Below, piece after piece: positions 9,217 through 20,742 of a stretch of DNA of 64,000 bases; within the stretch, counting starts at the first letter, position 1; each line of letters opens with the position of its first letter. The notes beneath the pieces were generated by a model. That model had not been told where the DNA came from and ran no database searches. It saw only the letters and a program-made list of their open reading frames with translations. Both the position numbers and the translations under genes were made by a program. Source of the DNA: Neovahlkampfia damariscottae (taxonomy: Eukaryota; Heterolobosea; Selenaionea; Neovahlkampfiida; Neovahlkampfiidae); contig JABLTG010000085.1 in assembly GCA_016618085.1 (NCBI GenBank), forward strand, positions 20,566 through 84,565, in the 5' to 3' direction.

Positions 9217-11406
9217 ATGACAGAAGTTTCTTATGGTGAAAAAATTACCATGGCCAAAAAAAAACTTGAAAGTTTAAGAACACAAAATAGAAAAAGTAAA
9301 AGAATTTTAAACCAAATGAAAAGTACAACGACTTTATTTTCAGAAAATCCTTACAACTCTTTAAACTCAACAGAATTAACTTCCATTTTATTATTCAGAG
9401 GTATAATCTATCCAAAACTTGAAACAAGAGAAATACTATTGGACAAATTAGCACAAGATGATGAAGAATTACAAGAAAAAAGATACAAAAACTTAAAACA
9501 AAATGTAACAACAATTCAAAGTGCTTTAAGAGGATATGAAATAAAAAGAACATTAACAAAAGAATCTATAGAAGAATATCTTCAAACTTTAGACTCAGAT
9601 TCATTAATCAAAAAATGTTTATTTTTGAAATCTACCGAGTTAAATCTTTCAGGAAAATCTTTGTCAAAAATACCAATTGAACTTAAAGATTGTACACATG
9701 TTAAAAGTTTGAATTTATCAAAAAATATCATTACTGAAATTCCAGAATGGTTTCCTCAAGTATTTATTGAGTTATCCAGTTTAGATTTATCACAAAATTG
9801 TTTAGAAGATTTACCAAGTTATTTCAGAGATTTGAAGAAATTAGAAGATTTAAATCTTTCATTTAATCAATTTGACTTCTTTCCAACTGTATTGGAAGAG
9901 GTGAGTTTAAAAAAATTAGAAATCTCTTCAAACATGTTAAGAGAAATACCAGATGGGATAACAGAAATTTCAACACTTGAATATTTGGATATTTCGAATA
10001 ATTTGATCACAAAAATACCTGAAGAATTAACTTCAATGAAGAAATTATCAACAGCTCATATACAAGGAAATCGTTTTGACAACCAATCAGAATTTAAAGA
10101 ATTATCAAAAAAACTAACAACCAAAAGAAGAAGAAGAGATGGTTGGCAACAAAGACAAACTTATTCTGATGTTGATTCTCCATTAATTAGACAGAGTTCT
10201 AGTTCAAATTTCAATGATGAAAAAAGTTCAAGTTTAATTGATGTTCAAAAATCACTTTCAACAAGTCCAAATAGTCCTCATAGTGGATCCTTACAAAAGA
10301 AAAAGAAAGGATTTCAAATCAAAGGAATTTTAAATAGAGATTCATTTGGTGGTGATTTAACAGGTTCAATGTCAAATCTTCCAGCACCTTCAACAGTTGA
10401 TATTGGAGATGCAACTACACCTTTAGTAACTGAAGATGAAAGAAAAGAAATGAATGAAAGGAGTAGATTGATTTTAGAAATTGTTGAAAGTGAAAGAAAG
10501 TATGTTGAATTTTTGAAAGGATTATTAGAACAATACGTTTTTCCTTTACAACAAGGAACAGTTCAAAGAAAAGGAAAGTTATTAATTCCTTTATCACAAG
10601 CTCAATATTTATTTCCACCTGATTTATCATCATTAGTTCATTTTAATTCTGCATTATTAAAGTCATTAGAAGAATGTTACAAAAACACACAAGGAGATGC
10701 AAGATCTATTGCTGAAACATTTATTCGAATGGCTCCAATGCTTAAATTGTATGTTTCTTATACGTCATCTTATCAAAAGTATGTTGATGAAATTAGAACT
10801 CTTATGAAGGAAAAACCTGATTTTGCTGCATGGGCTAAAGATGTTGCAAAGATTGTTGGTGATAAATTATTATCTCTTTTGATGATGCCAATTCAAAGAA
10901 TGCCTCGTTATAGAATGTTATTTGAATCATTGAAAAAAATGACAGAACCTGGGAATATGGAATATGATATGATCATTCAAGCATTAGAATTAATAATGAA
11001 AAATGCAGATACTCAAAATGAAATGATTAGATTCGTTGAAAAACAAGAAAGAATGAAAGAAATTTTAAGTGAATTAAAACTCGATGATTTATTTCAACCA
11101 CATCGTTTATTCATAAAAGAAGGTAAAGCAGGTAAAAATGATGATATTTATTCACTTTATCTCTTTAATGATATTTTACTTCTTCGCTCAGAAAATGATG
11201 AAAATGAAATTAATGATTTACAAAATACGTTCATTTTAGATGCAGACAAAGATGTCAAAAATTATGAATTAAAAATAAGAATTGGAAGAAGAGAAAAGGG
11301 TATTGTATCACATTCTGAATTCCAATTTGAATCTGAAGAGATCAAAAATGATTGGATGACAAATTTAAAAACAGCAATTGGTGAACGTGGAAAAATGATT
11401 CATTAA
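9217..11406 (+). CDS. Leucine-rich-repeat Rho guanine nucleotide exchange factor
   Basis: A 729-residue single-exon gene. Order: a short IQ-like helix near residue 97 (TIQSALRGYEIKR), about six LRRs at residues 140-300 (for example LKSLNLSKNIITEIPEWF), a Ser-rich linker, a DH domain at 405-620 (RSRLILEIVESERKYVEFLKGLLEQYVFPL, and the helix LLSLLMMPIQRMPRYRMLFESL), and a PH domain at 620-725. The DH-PH pair catalyses GDP release from Rho-family GTPases; LRRs probably give localisation or autoinhibition. IQ-motif binding of calmodulin is inference. It is convergent with the next gene; the two stop codons are one base apart. Confidence 0.9.
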   Translation: MTEVSYGEKITMAKKKLESLRTQNRKSKRILNQMKSTTTLFSENPYNSLNSTELTSILLFRGIIYPKLETREILLDKLAQDDEELQEKRYKNLKQNVTTIQSALRGYEIKRTLTKESIEEYLQTLDSDSLIKKCLFLKSTELNLSGKSLSKIPIELKDCTHVKSLNLSKNIITEIPEWFPQVFIELSSLDLSQNCLEDLPSYFRDLKKLEDLNLSFNQFDFFPTVLEEVSLKKLEISSNMLREIPDGITEISTLEYLDISNNLITKIPEELTSMKKLSTAHIQGNRFDNQSEFKELSKKLTTKRRRRDGWQQRQTYSDVDSPLIRQSSSSNFNDEKSSSLIDVQKSLSTSPNSPHSGSLQKKKKGFQIKGILNRDSFGGDLTGSMSNLPAPSTVDIGDATTPLVTEDERKEMNERSRLILEIVESERKYVEFLKGLLEQYVFPLQQGTVQRKGKLLIPLSQAQYLFPPDLSSLVHFNSALLKSLEECYKNTQGDARSIAETFIRMAPMLKLYVSYTSSYQKYVDEIRTLMKEKPDFAAWAKDVAKIVGDKLLSLLMMPIQRMPRYRMLFESLKKMTEPGNMEYDMIIQALELIMKNADTQNEMIRFVEKQERMKEILSELKLDDLFQPHRLFIKEGKAGKNDDIYSLYLFNDILLLRSENDENEINDLQNTFILDADKDVKNYELKIRIGRREKGIVSHSEFQFESEEIKNDWMTNLKTAIGERGKMIH

Positions 11407-11407
11407 A

Positions 11408-11848
11408 TTATTTTGAACCAGCTATTTTCTTTTTTAATTCTTCATTTTCTCCTTTTAATTTTAAAATTTCTTCTCCTAATGTGGTTGTAGTATCTTCCAA
11501 TAAATCTTCAGTCATTTTCAAGAGTAAATGATCACGATACTTTGAATAATAAATTGAAAAAATTAAAACTAAAAGTATAACATTGAGAATTTGTGTTGGT
11601 TTTTGTGGTGTTTCTGAGTGTAATTTTTCATATTGTTGTAATTTTAATTCTAATTGTCTTAATTCTCTTTCTCCAAATTTTTCAGAGTATTCCTGATTTC
11701 TTGCCATGTTTATCATTTTTTCTGTTTCTTTTGCAACTTCTTCTTGGATTTCTTCTTGTATTTTTTTTTCTTCTTCTCTGGTTAATTTCGCGTAGTAATT
11801 TTTAAAATTAGACGGTTTGGTCAACCTTTTTAATGAATTTCTCAACAT
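11408..11848 (-). CDS. Small single-pass membrane protein with mitochondrial-like presequence
   Basis: A 146-residue protein. The N-terminus (MLRNSLKRLTKPSNFKNYYAKL) is basic and amphipathic, without acids, like a mitochondrial targeting sequence. A charged coiled coil (REEEKKIQEEIQEEVAKETEK) follows, then one membrane segment (ILNVILLVLIFSIYYSKY) and a second coiled coil. The layout recalls inner-membrane scaffold proteins, but no family is recognised. ATTGGTCAA about 35 nt upstream of the ATG serves as promoter element. Confidence 0.65.
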   Translation of the reverse strand: MLRNSLKRLTKPSNFKNYYAKLTREEEKKIQEEIQEEVAKETEKMINMARNQEYSEKFGERELRQLELKLQQYEKLHSETPQKPTQILNVILLVLIFSIYYSKYRDHLLLKMTEDLLEDTTTTLGEEILKLKGENEELKKKIAGSK

Positions 11849-12065
11849 TCACTTTTTGTTTTCACTTCAAAAATTAAAAATAATTGGTCAAAAAAATTGG
11901 TTCAATTTTTTTCAACAAAATCAATTTGTGTATCATTTTAAAATTCTCTTCAGTTCAATGTACTTTCGTTTTTATTGGTTAAACATCCTTTCTGGTTCTA
12001 AACCACATTTATGCTTCCATATTATGCACCAATAAAACTGTTTCTTATTTCACCATTTCGTTTCA

Positions 12066-13885
12066 ATGGAAGGAGTTGTTGAAGAAAAAATTGATAGCCC
12101 AAAAAATGAAACTGATTCAAATCCTTTTGAAGAAGATGATCATACAGAAATAAATCCAGAAACTGAAGAAGATGATGAAAATCAATTTTTTGTACAAGAT
12201 GAAGCATCTGATTCAAATGTTCATGAATCAACTCTAATTGAACCAGCTCAACCTGAGAAAAAGTACTGGAATATAATACTAGTTGTTGTTAGTACTTTCT
12301 TTTTGACAGTAGCAACAGTATTAGGAACAGGTAAAGAAAGTTAAAAAATGTTAAAAAAAAAAAACAAGGTAATTTTAAATTTAAAATTTAAAACTTTGTT
12401 AGGTATTTTAGCACTTCCTGTTAAACTTGAAAAGAGTGGATTTTATCCATTTCTTTCAACTTTTTCAGTTGGAATTGTTGCACAATGTTTGGTCATCATT
12501 TATATGGTTGAATTACTCCAAAAAACACAAGCAATTATGGTAAAACAATTTAACCATCATATAAAAAATTCAATAGGACTCAGAAACTCCATCATCCTCC
12601 ACACAATTCATAGAAAAAGGACCTGATCTACATTCAATGGGAAAATACTTTTTGAATATTGTTTTTCAATGGATTTTTGATACATGTGTTATTCTTCACT
12701 TTGTTTCAATTTTAATGTTCAAAAAAAAAAAAAATCTCACATCATTTTTTTTAGTTCTTATTCATTGGCTGGACCTGAAGCATACTCACAATTTTTTGAA
12801 TTAATATTTCATTATAAAATACCACCTGTAATATTAATCCCATGTTTTGTCATTGTTATTGTTTGCATTGTTGTTTTTGCTTCAAAATTAGTAGCAACTG
12901 TCATTACTGGTTTGACATTTTTCAAAGTAAAAAAAAAATGAATTAATTTATATAAGGGATCAATGTTGATTCTTATGATTGGTGTTGTAGGCTTTGTTGG
13001 ATTTGAAGTCAATGTTCAATTTGTTGACAATTGGGTTTTTACTGGAAAACCATTTTTAGTTGGAACTGTTGCCATAGGAGGAGCTATCAATACCTTACCT
13101 ATTATATATTCAAAAATGAAACCAACTTTTAGAAATATCAATTTATTTAGACGTGAGCGAATGAAACTAGATATTAATTTTTTCAATAGTTGCTTCTGTA
13201 TTAGGTTTAATTGTTTGTTGGCTTTTGAATATATTTTGGTGTTTATTTATACTTAAAATTGTGCCTCAAACAGCTGAAGGAAAGAATGCAAGTTTACATT
13301 CAGCTTCTGAAGCTGGTCAACCTTCAACAGTTCCTTTAGTTGAAATTTTGAATACACAACACCCACAATTTATTTGGGTCGGCTATTTAGTTGCAATTTT
13401 CATTATGATTTCAATTACTGTCAGTTTTATTGCAATGTCAAGTGGTTTAAAACACATGCGTAATCAATGAAATTTTTTAACATTTAGTTGATGGATATGT
13501 CAAGGCATTCCTTTCAAGTTCCGAAAACGAAGGATCTATTCCAAACCGTATTGTATCAAAGTTCAAACACTCAGGACTTTTTTTGCAATTTGGTCTCTAT
13601 GGAATTTTTTATACCATAATCACCATAATTGGAATGTTGAACCCTAAAGGATTTCTCGTTATTTTAGAAACATTCACATCACTTGCATTGAATTTAGAAT
13701 CAGGTTTCTTCATTGCATATATGGTTTGGACAAGTAAAAAAGTTGACAAAGAAATTCCAGCACCTCTTCCAAAATGGTTTGTTTATGTAACTGTCTTATT
13801 CACTGCTGGTTATTTTTTGAGCTCAGTAATTTATGATATTGGTTACTCCATAGCATCACTGTTTGTAAAAGATATGCCATTTTAA
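12066..13885 (+). CDS. Amino-acid transporter of the AAAP/APC type
   Basis: Seven exons: 12066-12330, 12403-12539, 12577-12716, 12755-12926, 12957-13152, 13190-13459, 13488-13885. Introns are 72, 37, 38, 30, 37 and 28 nt, and all junctions keep the frame, giving 525 residues. The first 80 residues are acidic and cytosolic. The first membrane helix reads TVATVLGTGILALPVKLEKSG, the AAAP signature for the unwound substrate-binding helix, followed by QCLVIIYMVELLQ and about ten membrane segments. It should import or exchange amino acids across the plasma or lysosomal membrane. Substrate is not predictable. CCAATAAAA lies about 35 nt upstream. It is the most intron-rich gene of the left half. Confidence 0.75.
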
Positions 13886-13945
13886 AAAATATAAAAAAAA
13901 TTAAAAATTTTGATAAAAAGTCGTTGTATTTATTCACCAATCAAA

Positions 13946-15222
13946 ATGTCCGAGTCTTTGTTGCAAAACGTTGAAGTCAACAGGAAACAAAGTCATGCTT
14001 ATACTGTAAATGAACTACAAAGTAACTCCAAAATAATCAAACTCATTCATAAAAACAGAGGAAAATACAAAAAAAAAAAAATCTGGTTGGAACAAAGTTA
14101 AAACATGGAATACTAAACACCGTTATAAAATGATCCTCGGTGAAGATCAAGAAATCATAAAATCAGGTTATTATTTTATGATTTGGTGTCATTGTGAAAA
14201 TATGGTGAGTCGTGACATAATTACACCATCAGATCCAATTGGTAAAAAAAAAAACAATTGACTTTTAATCAATAGCTCTTCTTTATATTAAAGATCACAA
14301 CACTGGAATGTATTACGAACTTGGAAGAAGTGAAATTTTAAGAGATACAAACAATCCAATTTTTCATACTCCTTTCTTAGTAAACAAAGCTCATTTAAGA
14401 ATGGAAAAACCTGTTGACGAAGTTGAAAATAAACAAGTTGATATTAATGAAGTTTCACCATTTGATAAAGTTTTAGAACCTGAAAATCAAGACAATGGAT
14501 GTTTGGATTCACCAATAGGAAGATTTCTTTATTCTTTACTTTGGGGTAAATTAGAAATTAAAGAAGTTGAAAATAAGAATAATAATTTAAAATTAGTTGT
14601 AGTTGATGTTGATGATGATCAATATATTTTTAATAAACAAATTGTTGGAACAACAGAATTCAACTTGGAAACACTTCTTGAAGATGATTCAAACAATTTA
14701 GTAGCAAAATTACATTTAGGAGAAAAGAAAGTTGGTAAAACTAATTTAATTGCTGAAGCTGTTCTAAATGAAAAATATTTAAACGCTGAATGTTTAATTA
14801 GAATTGGAGCTAGTGGGGTAGAAAGAAAAGGTGCACTTTATCCATTTTTAGTAATTTCAAGACAAATCAATAATTTGAAAGGAAATTGGTTTCCAGTTTA
14901 TAGAACTGAAATTGTTAATGAATATAATTCATCTGAACCATTTTGGCAAGATATTATAATCAAATATTTATTTTTATGTAACGGAGAAGAAGATACATTA
15001 CTCAAATTTGAATTATTCCATTTCAATACATTAAATAGTTTACCATCTAAATTATCAAGACCACATGAATTATTATCATCTATTCAATTAAGAGTTTCAG
15101 ACTTAAATAGAGTAAATACAGAACAAAAAACAGATTATATGATGAAAGATCAAAATTCATTTGAAAATGTAAGATTACATATTTTCAAATATCAAATGAA
15201 AGAAGATGGTTTTGATTATTGA
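13946..15222 (+). CDS. Two-C2-domain copine-like protein with a poly-A frameshift
   Basis: Exons 13946-14241 and 14294-15222 around a 52-nt intron; about 407 residues. C2A contains CENMVSRDIITPSDP, then GRSEILRDTNNPIFHTPF, the Ca2+-loop and NP-F signature of copine C2A. C2B lies near residues 260-360 (LIRIGASGV...FLVISRQ...PVYRTEIV). The von Willebrand A domain of true copines is missing. The frame breaks inside a run of 13 A at 14059-14071; one A fewer joins both halves, and the summed exon length is one base over a multiple of three. A homopolymer sequencing error is the likeliest cause. Role inferred: calcium-dependent phospholipid binding. CACCAATCAAA lies 10 nt before the ATG. Confidence 0.65.
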
Positions 15223-15231
15223 AATAAAACT

Positions 15232-18187
15232 TTATAAAGTAGATAAATCCATTTGTCGATGAATATGATTCATAAAATCAAGATATCCCATTCCAGATGC
15301 AGTTTTGTCTTCTGTTAATTTCATTTGAAATAATTTTTCTAAAGGACCTTCTTGTCTTATTAAACGAAGTGATAGAAATTCTTCTTTTCGATACATTTCA
15401 ACAACATCAATAAAATATTTTCCGAATAAATAACCTTCATCAATTGGACATTTTTCAGGATCAACAATATGATTCCATGCAGAAAAGATTTCTTTTTGTA
15501 AATCTTCTGATGTATCTTTTCCAATCCAAATATATAAATTTGAGCCTAAATTCATGAGATAAATTGATTTTGAATTTAAACATGATGATGATAGTGGAAT
15601 AATATTCAAATTTTCATGATCCCCTTGAATTTCAATCATTTCTGGTTGAATGGTGTATAAAATTTTTTCAATTGATTCATTTAATAATAATTGTGTTGTT
15701 GACATTCTTAAATCAATTTTAATAAATGGATCAGATGATAATGCATATGATTTTGCTAATGATTGTGTATAAAGTGGTAATAAAGAAAGTGAAGGTGGTA
15801 ATAATAACTTTGATGATTGTTTTTGTAAATTTCTATAATTCTTAAAGACATTAACATTCCAATCTCTCAATTTATTTCTTGTTTGAACTAATCCAAATCT
15901 AAGTGATTGATCAGCTGCTATTTTACTCATTAATCCAATTGTAGCATTAACATCAGCATGTTTATATAAATCTGTTAATTTTTGTGTTGTTGGAAGTGTG
16001 ATAGTATGCACTCTGATTCTTCTTTCTCCAATATTATTTGTGTATAAAACAGCAACTTGAACACAAGCATTAACAGTTGAAATGAATGATGATTCATGTC
16101 CAATTTCAATTCCAAAAACAGAATCAGAATCAATATTTGGTAATAACATTAAACCTTTTTTTCCAAGGAATGTATTTCCAAAATAATTTTTAACTGTTAA
16201 ACCTGAGGAAACTCTAACTCTCATAACTGCTTCAAAATTAGTTTTACTTGTTAAAAGTCTTTTTAAATCATGTATGAATTGATCTCCTGTTATATCATGT
16301 TGAAATCCTGGATAATATTTTAATTTTCCACCTGTGTATTTTGATAATGAACTTATAGTTGCAACATCAAGATAAGTTGATGTTGTTAAAAACATATCTA
16401 CTGAAATTTGATCTTGAGCAAATCTTAAAGCTAATTCTTTGTATTCACCTGTTAATTGTTGTGCAAGTTTTGTGTCTGAATCTAAACCTTTGGTTTGTGT
16501 TTCACGATTTGTAAGCTTAAATGGACCAACATTTGGTAATGAAGATAAAAATAAGCATAACTTTCCTCCAACTGGTCCTAAAATTCTAGCAGCTGCTTTT
16601 AAAGCTGTTCCTAAGCAATTATCTTTTTCTTCTGTATCAGAAAACATTCCAGATTGTAATAACTTCAATAAATTAACAACTTGTTTCTTTGAATCTTTTA
16701 AATCTACCTTTTGTTCAAAAGAAAATAAAAAAAAAAAAAAACAAACCAGTAAAGAGCTTGATGGTAAAGGTAATAAATTTTCTTCTAATTCACCAGAGAC
16801 AATCATTTGTGGTTGATTTAATTTTGGATTTAAATTGTAAAAGTGTACTTTTGAATCAAATGTAATGAAACCAATCATTGTTCTTTCTTCAAAGGTATCA
16901 ATGACTTGTAAAATTGATTCTGCCATACATTCAATCATACCAGCAGTAGCTGAATTCTTTGTAAGATCAATAACAAATAAATAAGCAGGTGGTTGTGGTG
17001 TACGTGATAAATACTCTTTTGTTGCAAAGAAATCCATACTTCCATGTAAAAGTTCAGGATGATTTCTGATATCAACTCTTTTTCCACCATTATCTAAAGG
17101 AGCATAATACTCATGATGAACTAATAAAGAATAAAAATTATTTTTTTTTTTCTTTACCTTGATTGATGGATTTACACATGTTACATTGCCATTTTCTTCC
17201 GTCTTCAATGAATAAAACAAAAGGATTAACATACGCTTTACAATTGAAGCAACGAATTGGACCTGTTGATTTAAAGTTATAACAAGGAATTTCTTCTTCA
17301 TTTGAAAATGGTTTTACAATTACACCAAAAGGTAAATTCCATTGTGTGAGTAATTGTGGTGTACTTGGTACTGTTTGAACTGTAGCACGACAAAAACATG
17401 ATGAAGATTGAGCTTTTGAATAATCTACAGGTTCTTCACCTTTTACATTAAATCTATTGAATAAAGGAGAAACATCAGGTTGAGGAACAAAACTATTGTA
17501 TTTATCGAAAGTAGGACGTGGTAAATTTTCAGCACTTTTTAAATCTATTTCAATAGAATCTGAAATTTCCATCTCTTCCATTTTTTGATTCATTTCTGAA
17601 ATGTTTTTTCTTGAATCTTGTAGATTCCAATTTAAATTTGATGGTGGTGGTGTAGCTTTTATTTCATTTGGATCAAAATAACTACTGTTATTCATCATTG
17701 GTGGAGGTCCTTTGGTTGGTGTATTTTGTGTTGGATTAAAAAACGAACTTGTTTCTTTTGGTTGATTAAAGCTTCCACTACCTCCAGTTTGTTGATTTGA
17801 AATATTTTGAATAGATTCAGTTGTAGTTGGATTATAAAAATTTTGACCAGAACCACTTCCAGTTTGTTGTGTTGTATTTGGTGTATAAAATTGATTGGAA
17901 CCAAAACTACCTCCAGAACTCTGAGGATTATTTTGTTGTGGGTTATAAAAATTACCACTTCCACCAGTGCTTCCACCTGAACCTTGTAGTGGCATTTGTT
18001 GGTTTTGTTGTGGGTTATAAAAATTTTGTTGTTGATAATTCATTCCTTGTTGTTGATTTTGTTCTTGTGGATTATAAAAATTACCACTACTTCCTTGTTG
18101 TTGTGGTATTTGTTGGTTTTGTTGTTGAAAATTTTGTTGTTGGTTAATATCATAACCAGATTGATTTTGTTGATTATTAGGATTCAT
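15232..18187 (-). CDS. SEC24: COPII coat protein SEC24
   Basis: Exons 18187-17158, 17120-16747 and 16707-15232; introns of 37 and 39 nt; 959 residues. The first 200 residues are Gln/Asn/Gly-rich with repeats of the type NFYNPQ, typical of SEC24 N-termini. A zinc finger follows (IRCFNCKAYVNPF...WQCNMCKSIN), then the trunk (PPAYLFVIDLTKNSATAGMIECMAESI), beta-sandwich, helical and gelsolin-like domains (NLGSNLYIWIGKD). SEC24 selects cargo in COPII vesicles leaving the ER. The 39-nt second intron has a length divisible by three and no stop, so its retention would add 13 residues; the site has good GT..AG ends and a poly-T core. Convergent with the C2 gene, 9 bp between stops. Confidence 0.9.
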
Positions 18188-18306
18188 TTTTTTCACCTTC
18201 AACTTCAACTTATTTCTTCGTCAATTTTTACAAAAAAAAGATGATTGGACCAAGTGTTGAGTGTTTTTTATTGGATAAAAAAAAAGTGGAAAAAAATTTG
18301 AAGAAT

Positions 18307-19683
18307 TTATTTGTAAAATGAAAAATTAATATCTTCTTTTTTAACATGTGCTTTGTATCCTTTTTCAAAATCTTTCGGTAAAATGACGTAACGATTTCTC
18401 CTAAAATATTAAAAATATGAAACAAACCTAACTGCTTGCATACCAGCCTCTTGAACAATAGCAGCAATATCAGCACCAGAAAGTTTATCAGGTCTTGAAA
18501 CATCTAAAAAATATTAATTTTTTTTTTTTTTTTTTACATTCTTCTAAATCAACTTCTTCACTTAAATTCATTTTTTGTGTTAAAACTTGAAAGATTAATC
18601 TTTTATGTCTTCTGTCAGGAAGTGGAAATTCAATTTTTCTATCTAATCTACCAGGACGTAATAAAGCAGGGTCAAGTGTATCTGCTCTGTTTGTAGCCAT
18701 AATTACTTTAACATTTGTTGATTGATCAAAACCGTCCATTTGATTCAATAATTCTAATAAAATACGTTGAACTTCTCTGTCTGCACCTGTTTGAGCATCA
18801 AATCTTTTTGTTGCAATAGAGTCAACTTCATCAATAAAAACGATAGAAGGTGAATTTTCTTTTGCCAAACGAAATACGTCTCTGACCATTCTAGGACCTT
18901 CACCAAGATATTTTTGAACAAATTCTGATCCTACAACTCTAATAAAACTTGCTTTTGTATGATTAGCAACAGCTTTAGCCAACATTGTTTTTCCTTTTTT
19001 AAAAAGTGTCAAATGAAGTAAAAACATACCTGTTCCAGGTGGTCCATATAATAAAACACCACGTGGTGGGTCAATACCAATTTGTTTATACAAATCAGAA
19101 TGTGTAAGTGGAAGTTCAACAGCTTCACGAATTTCTTGTTTTTGTTGATCTAAGTTACCAATATCAGAATAACTAACATCAGGAGTTTCATCTTTTGTCA
19201 TTAATTGAATACTTGAATCTGCTTCTGGTGGTAAAACATCTACTAATGAACTTGAATGACGATGTAAAGCAACTGAAGAATTTGGTTTAAGTAATTCACG
19301 GTCAATAGTGGATAAAATACGAACATATGAAGAAGCCCCTGTTGTGGATCCTATAATACCACTATATGAATCAATCATTTCTAAAAATTGACCAACTACC
19401 AAAGGTACACTTTGAATTCTTTTAACTTCTTCTTTTGCTCTTAAAAGTTCTCTTTTGAGATTTTTTTGTTCGTTTTTAACATATTCTTCTTGTATATCAA
19501 TAAATTCTAATTCATTTTCAAGGTCTTTAAGTTTTGCATATAAATCCAAAGTAGAAAGTTCTTCAAGATGAACGTTAATCAAAGTATCTGAATCTTCAAT
19601 TTCCATTTCATCTATTTTTTCATTCTTTTTTCTTTTTTAAAAACTATTAATCTTACTTCAATTTTGATACCAAGCTCATCCAT
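18307..19683 (-). CDS. RPT3: 26S proteasome regulatory ATPase RPT3/PSMC4
   Basis: Five exons: 19683-19657, 19624-19030, 18993-18538, 18503-18428, 18400-18307; introns 32, 36, 34 and 27 nt; 415 residues. The order is coiled coil, OB domain with [22 protein letters not shown] (an RPT3 hallmark), and AAA+ module: Walker A GPPGTGKT, Walker B FIDEVD, the LLNQMDGFD segment, and arginine fingers RPGRLDRK. The second intron splits Walker A between TG and KT; it is 36 nt, in frame, and its retention would destroy the P-loop. The C-terminus FYK is the RPT3 version of the HbYX gate-opening tail, which supports the exon model. It unfolds ubiquitinated substrates in the 19S base. The start at 19683 uses a 27-nt first exon. 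Confidence 0.92.
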
Positions 19684-19833
19684 TTTATTTTTAGGTTTAT
19701 TTGCGTTGGGTTCTGATTGGTTAATTTTTTATCCAACCAACTTTTAACAGAAAAAAATATGAAAAAAAAACTAAAATTTTAATAGAACAATTGAAAAAAT
19801 TGATGGCTGAAGCAATTTCTGAAATTTTTTTTT

Positions 19834-20136
19834 CTAAAGTTCTTCTTTGTGATCAACTGGATGAAGTCTGAAATTCTCAAAAAGTATTTTGAATCTGATC
19901 AACCAGTACAATTTCAACATATTTTTGACAATAAAAGGTTTCACTTTATACGTAACTGTTAATGAAAAAGCATCTTTCATGTAACAAACTACTTTGTATG
20001 CTTTATCAGCTAAACCTAAATCAGTCATGAGCATATTTGAAAAATATAATTCTGTATTGAATAATTTATAATGTTCTGGATAAGTGAGTCTCACAGCTTC
20101 AACAAAACTTGGTTCATTTCTCAATGTCAATGCCAT
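19834..20136 (-). CDS. Small protein of unknown function
   Basis: A 100-residue ORF starting MALTLRNEPSFVEAVRLTYPEH. It has an amphipathic N-terminus, a hydrophobic middle (KAYKVVCYMKDAFSLTVTYKV) and a basic stretch (KPFIVKNMLKLYWLIRFKILFENF) that may touch a membrane. No family recognised. Support for it being a gene comes from the promoter element at 20151-20159, only 15 nt from the ATG and shared with a divergent gene. Confidence 0.5.
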   Translation of the reverse strand: MALTLRNEPSFVEAVRLTYPEHYKLFNTELYFSNMLMTDLGLADKAYKVVCYMKDAFSLTVTYKVKPFIVKNMLKLYWLIRFKILFENFRLHPVDHKEEL

Positions 20137-20150
20137 TGGTTTAAAAAAAA

Positions 20151-20159
20151 TTGACCAAC
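20151..20159. promoter_or_regulatory. Bidirectional CCAA element in a 26-bp divergent spacer
   Basis: TTGACCAAC lies in the 26 bp between the start codons at 20136 (minus) and 20163 (plus). This is among the shortest divergent promoters in the window and means both 5' leaders must be close to zero length. Confidence 0.45.
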
Positions 20160-20162
20160 GGA

Positions 20163-20711
20163 ATGAATTTTATAAACATAACCCGCTTGAGAAACAATGC
20201 TCGGATATTTGCTTTTTATTTTTTTCCAATAACAACAGTATCAGTATTAACAGTAAAGTACGCATTGTATATATATCAAAATCGACCACCTTTTAAATAT
20301 TATTCTCAGTATCTCTTCGCAATTGAAGGTTTCACTTTATTTTATTTATTTTTTTAAAGTAACGAAGTCTATAATTGGCGAGCTGAAAAACATACCCGAC
20401 AAGGAATTTGAAAAATTACAAAAAAACCAAAAAGAGTTATTTGAAAAAATTTCCGACAAATATGAAGAAGAACATGGAGGATTGATGGTTTTACTTTATA
20501 TATTTAATTTTTGTAAAAGTGTAAAATGATTTTTCATGATTATGGAGAAAAATTGATCCAATGTCGAACAGAAAATGACTTTAAAACAATAATGTTTGAT
20601 GTTAATTTTGATGATCTTTCAATTCGTTATAAGAACAGAAATAAAGAATTGGATTTAGGTTATCAATGGAAATTTCACAAATTTTTAAAAAAAATAAAAT
20701 TAGTTGAATAA
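20163..20711 (+). CDS. Small membrane-anchored protein of unknown function
   Basis: Three exons: 20163-20328, 20360-20487 and 20520-20711; introns 31 and 32 nt; 161 residues. One N-terminal membrane helix (IFAFYFFPITTVSVLTVKYALYIY) preceded by a basic stretch (NITRLRNNAR) suggests a mitochondrial or ER signal anchor. The soluble part is charged (IPDKEFEKLQKNQKELFEKISDKYEEEHGG) and ends WKFHKFLKKIKLVE. Each splice junction keeps the frame and the product stays hydrophilic across it, which supports the model. No family recognised. Confidence 0.5.
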
Positions 20712-20742
20712 TTTTTTTGAACCAATAACATTTTTTTCGCAA

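Noticed and set aside
17695-18244. Frames on both strands in the SEC24 N-terminal repeat region
   Set aside because: They arise from the CAA/AAT-rich coding repeat of SEC24 read in other frames.
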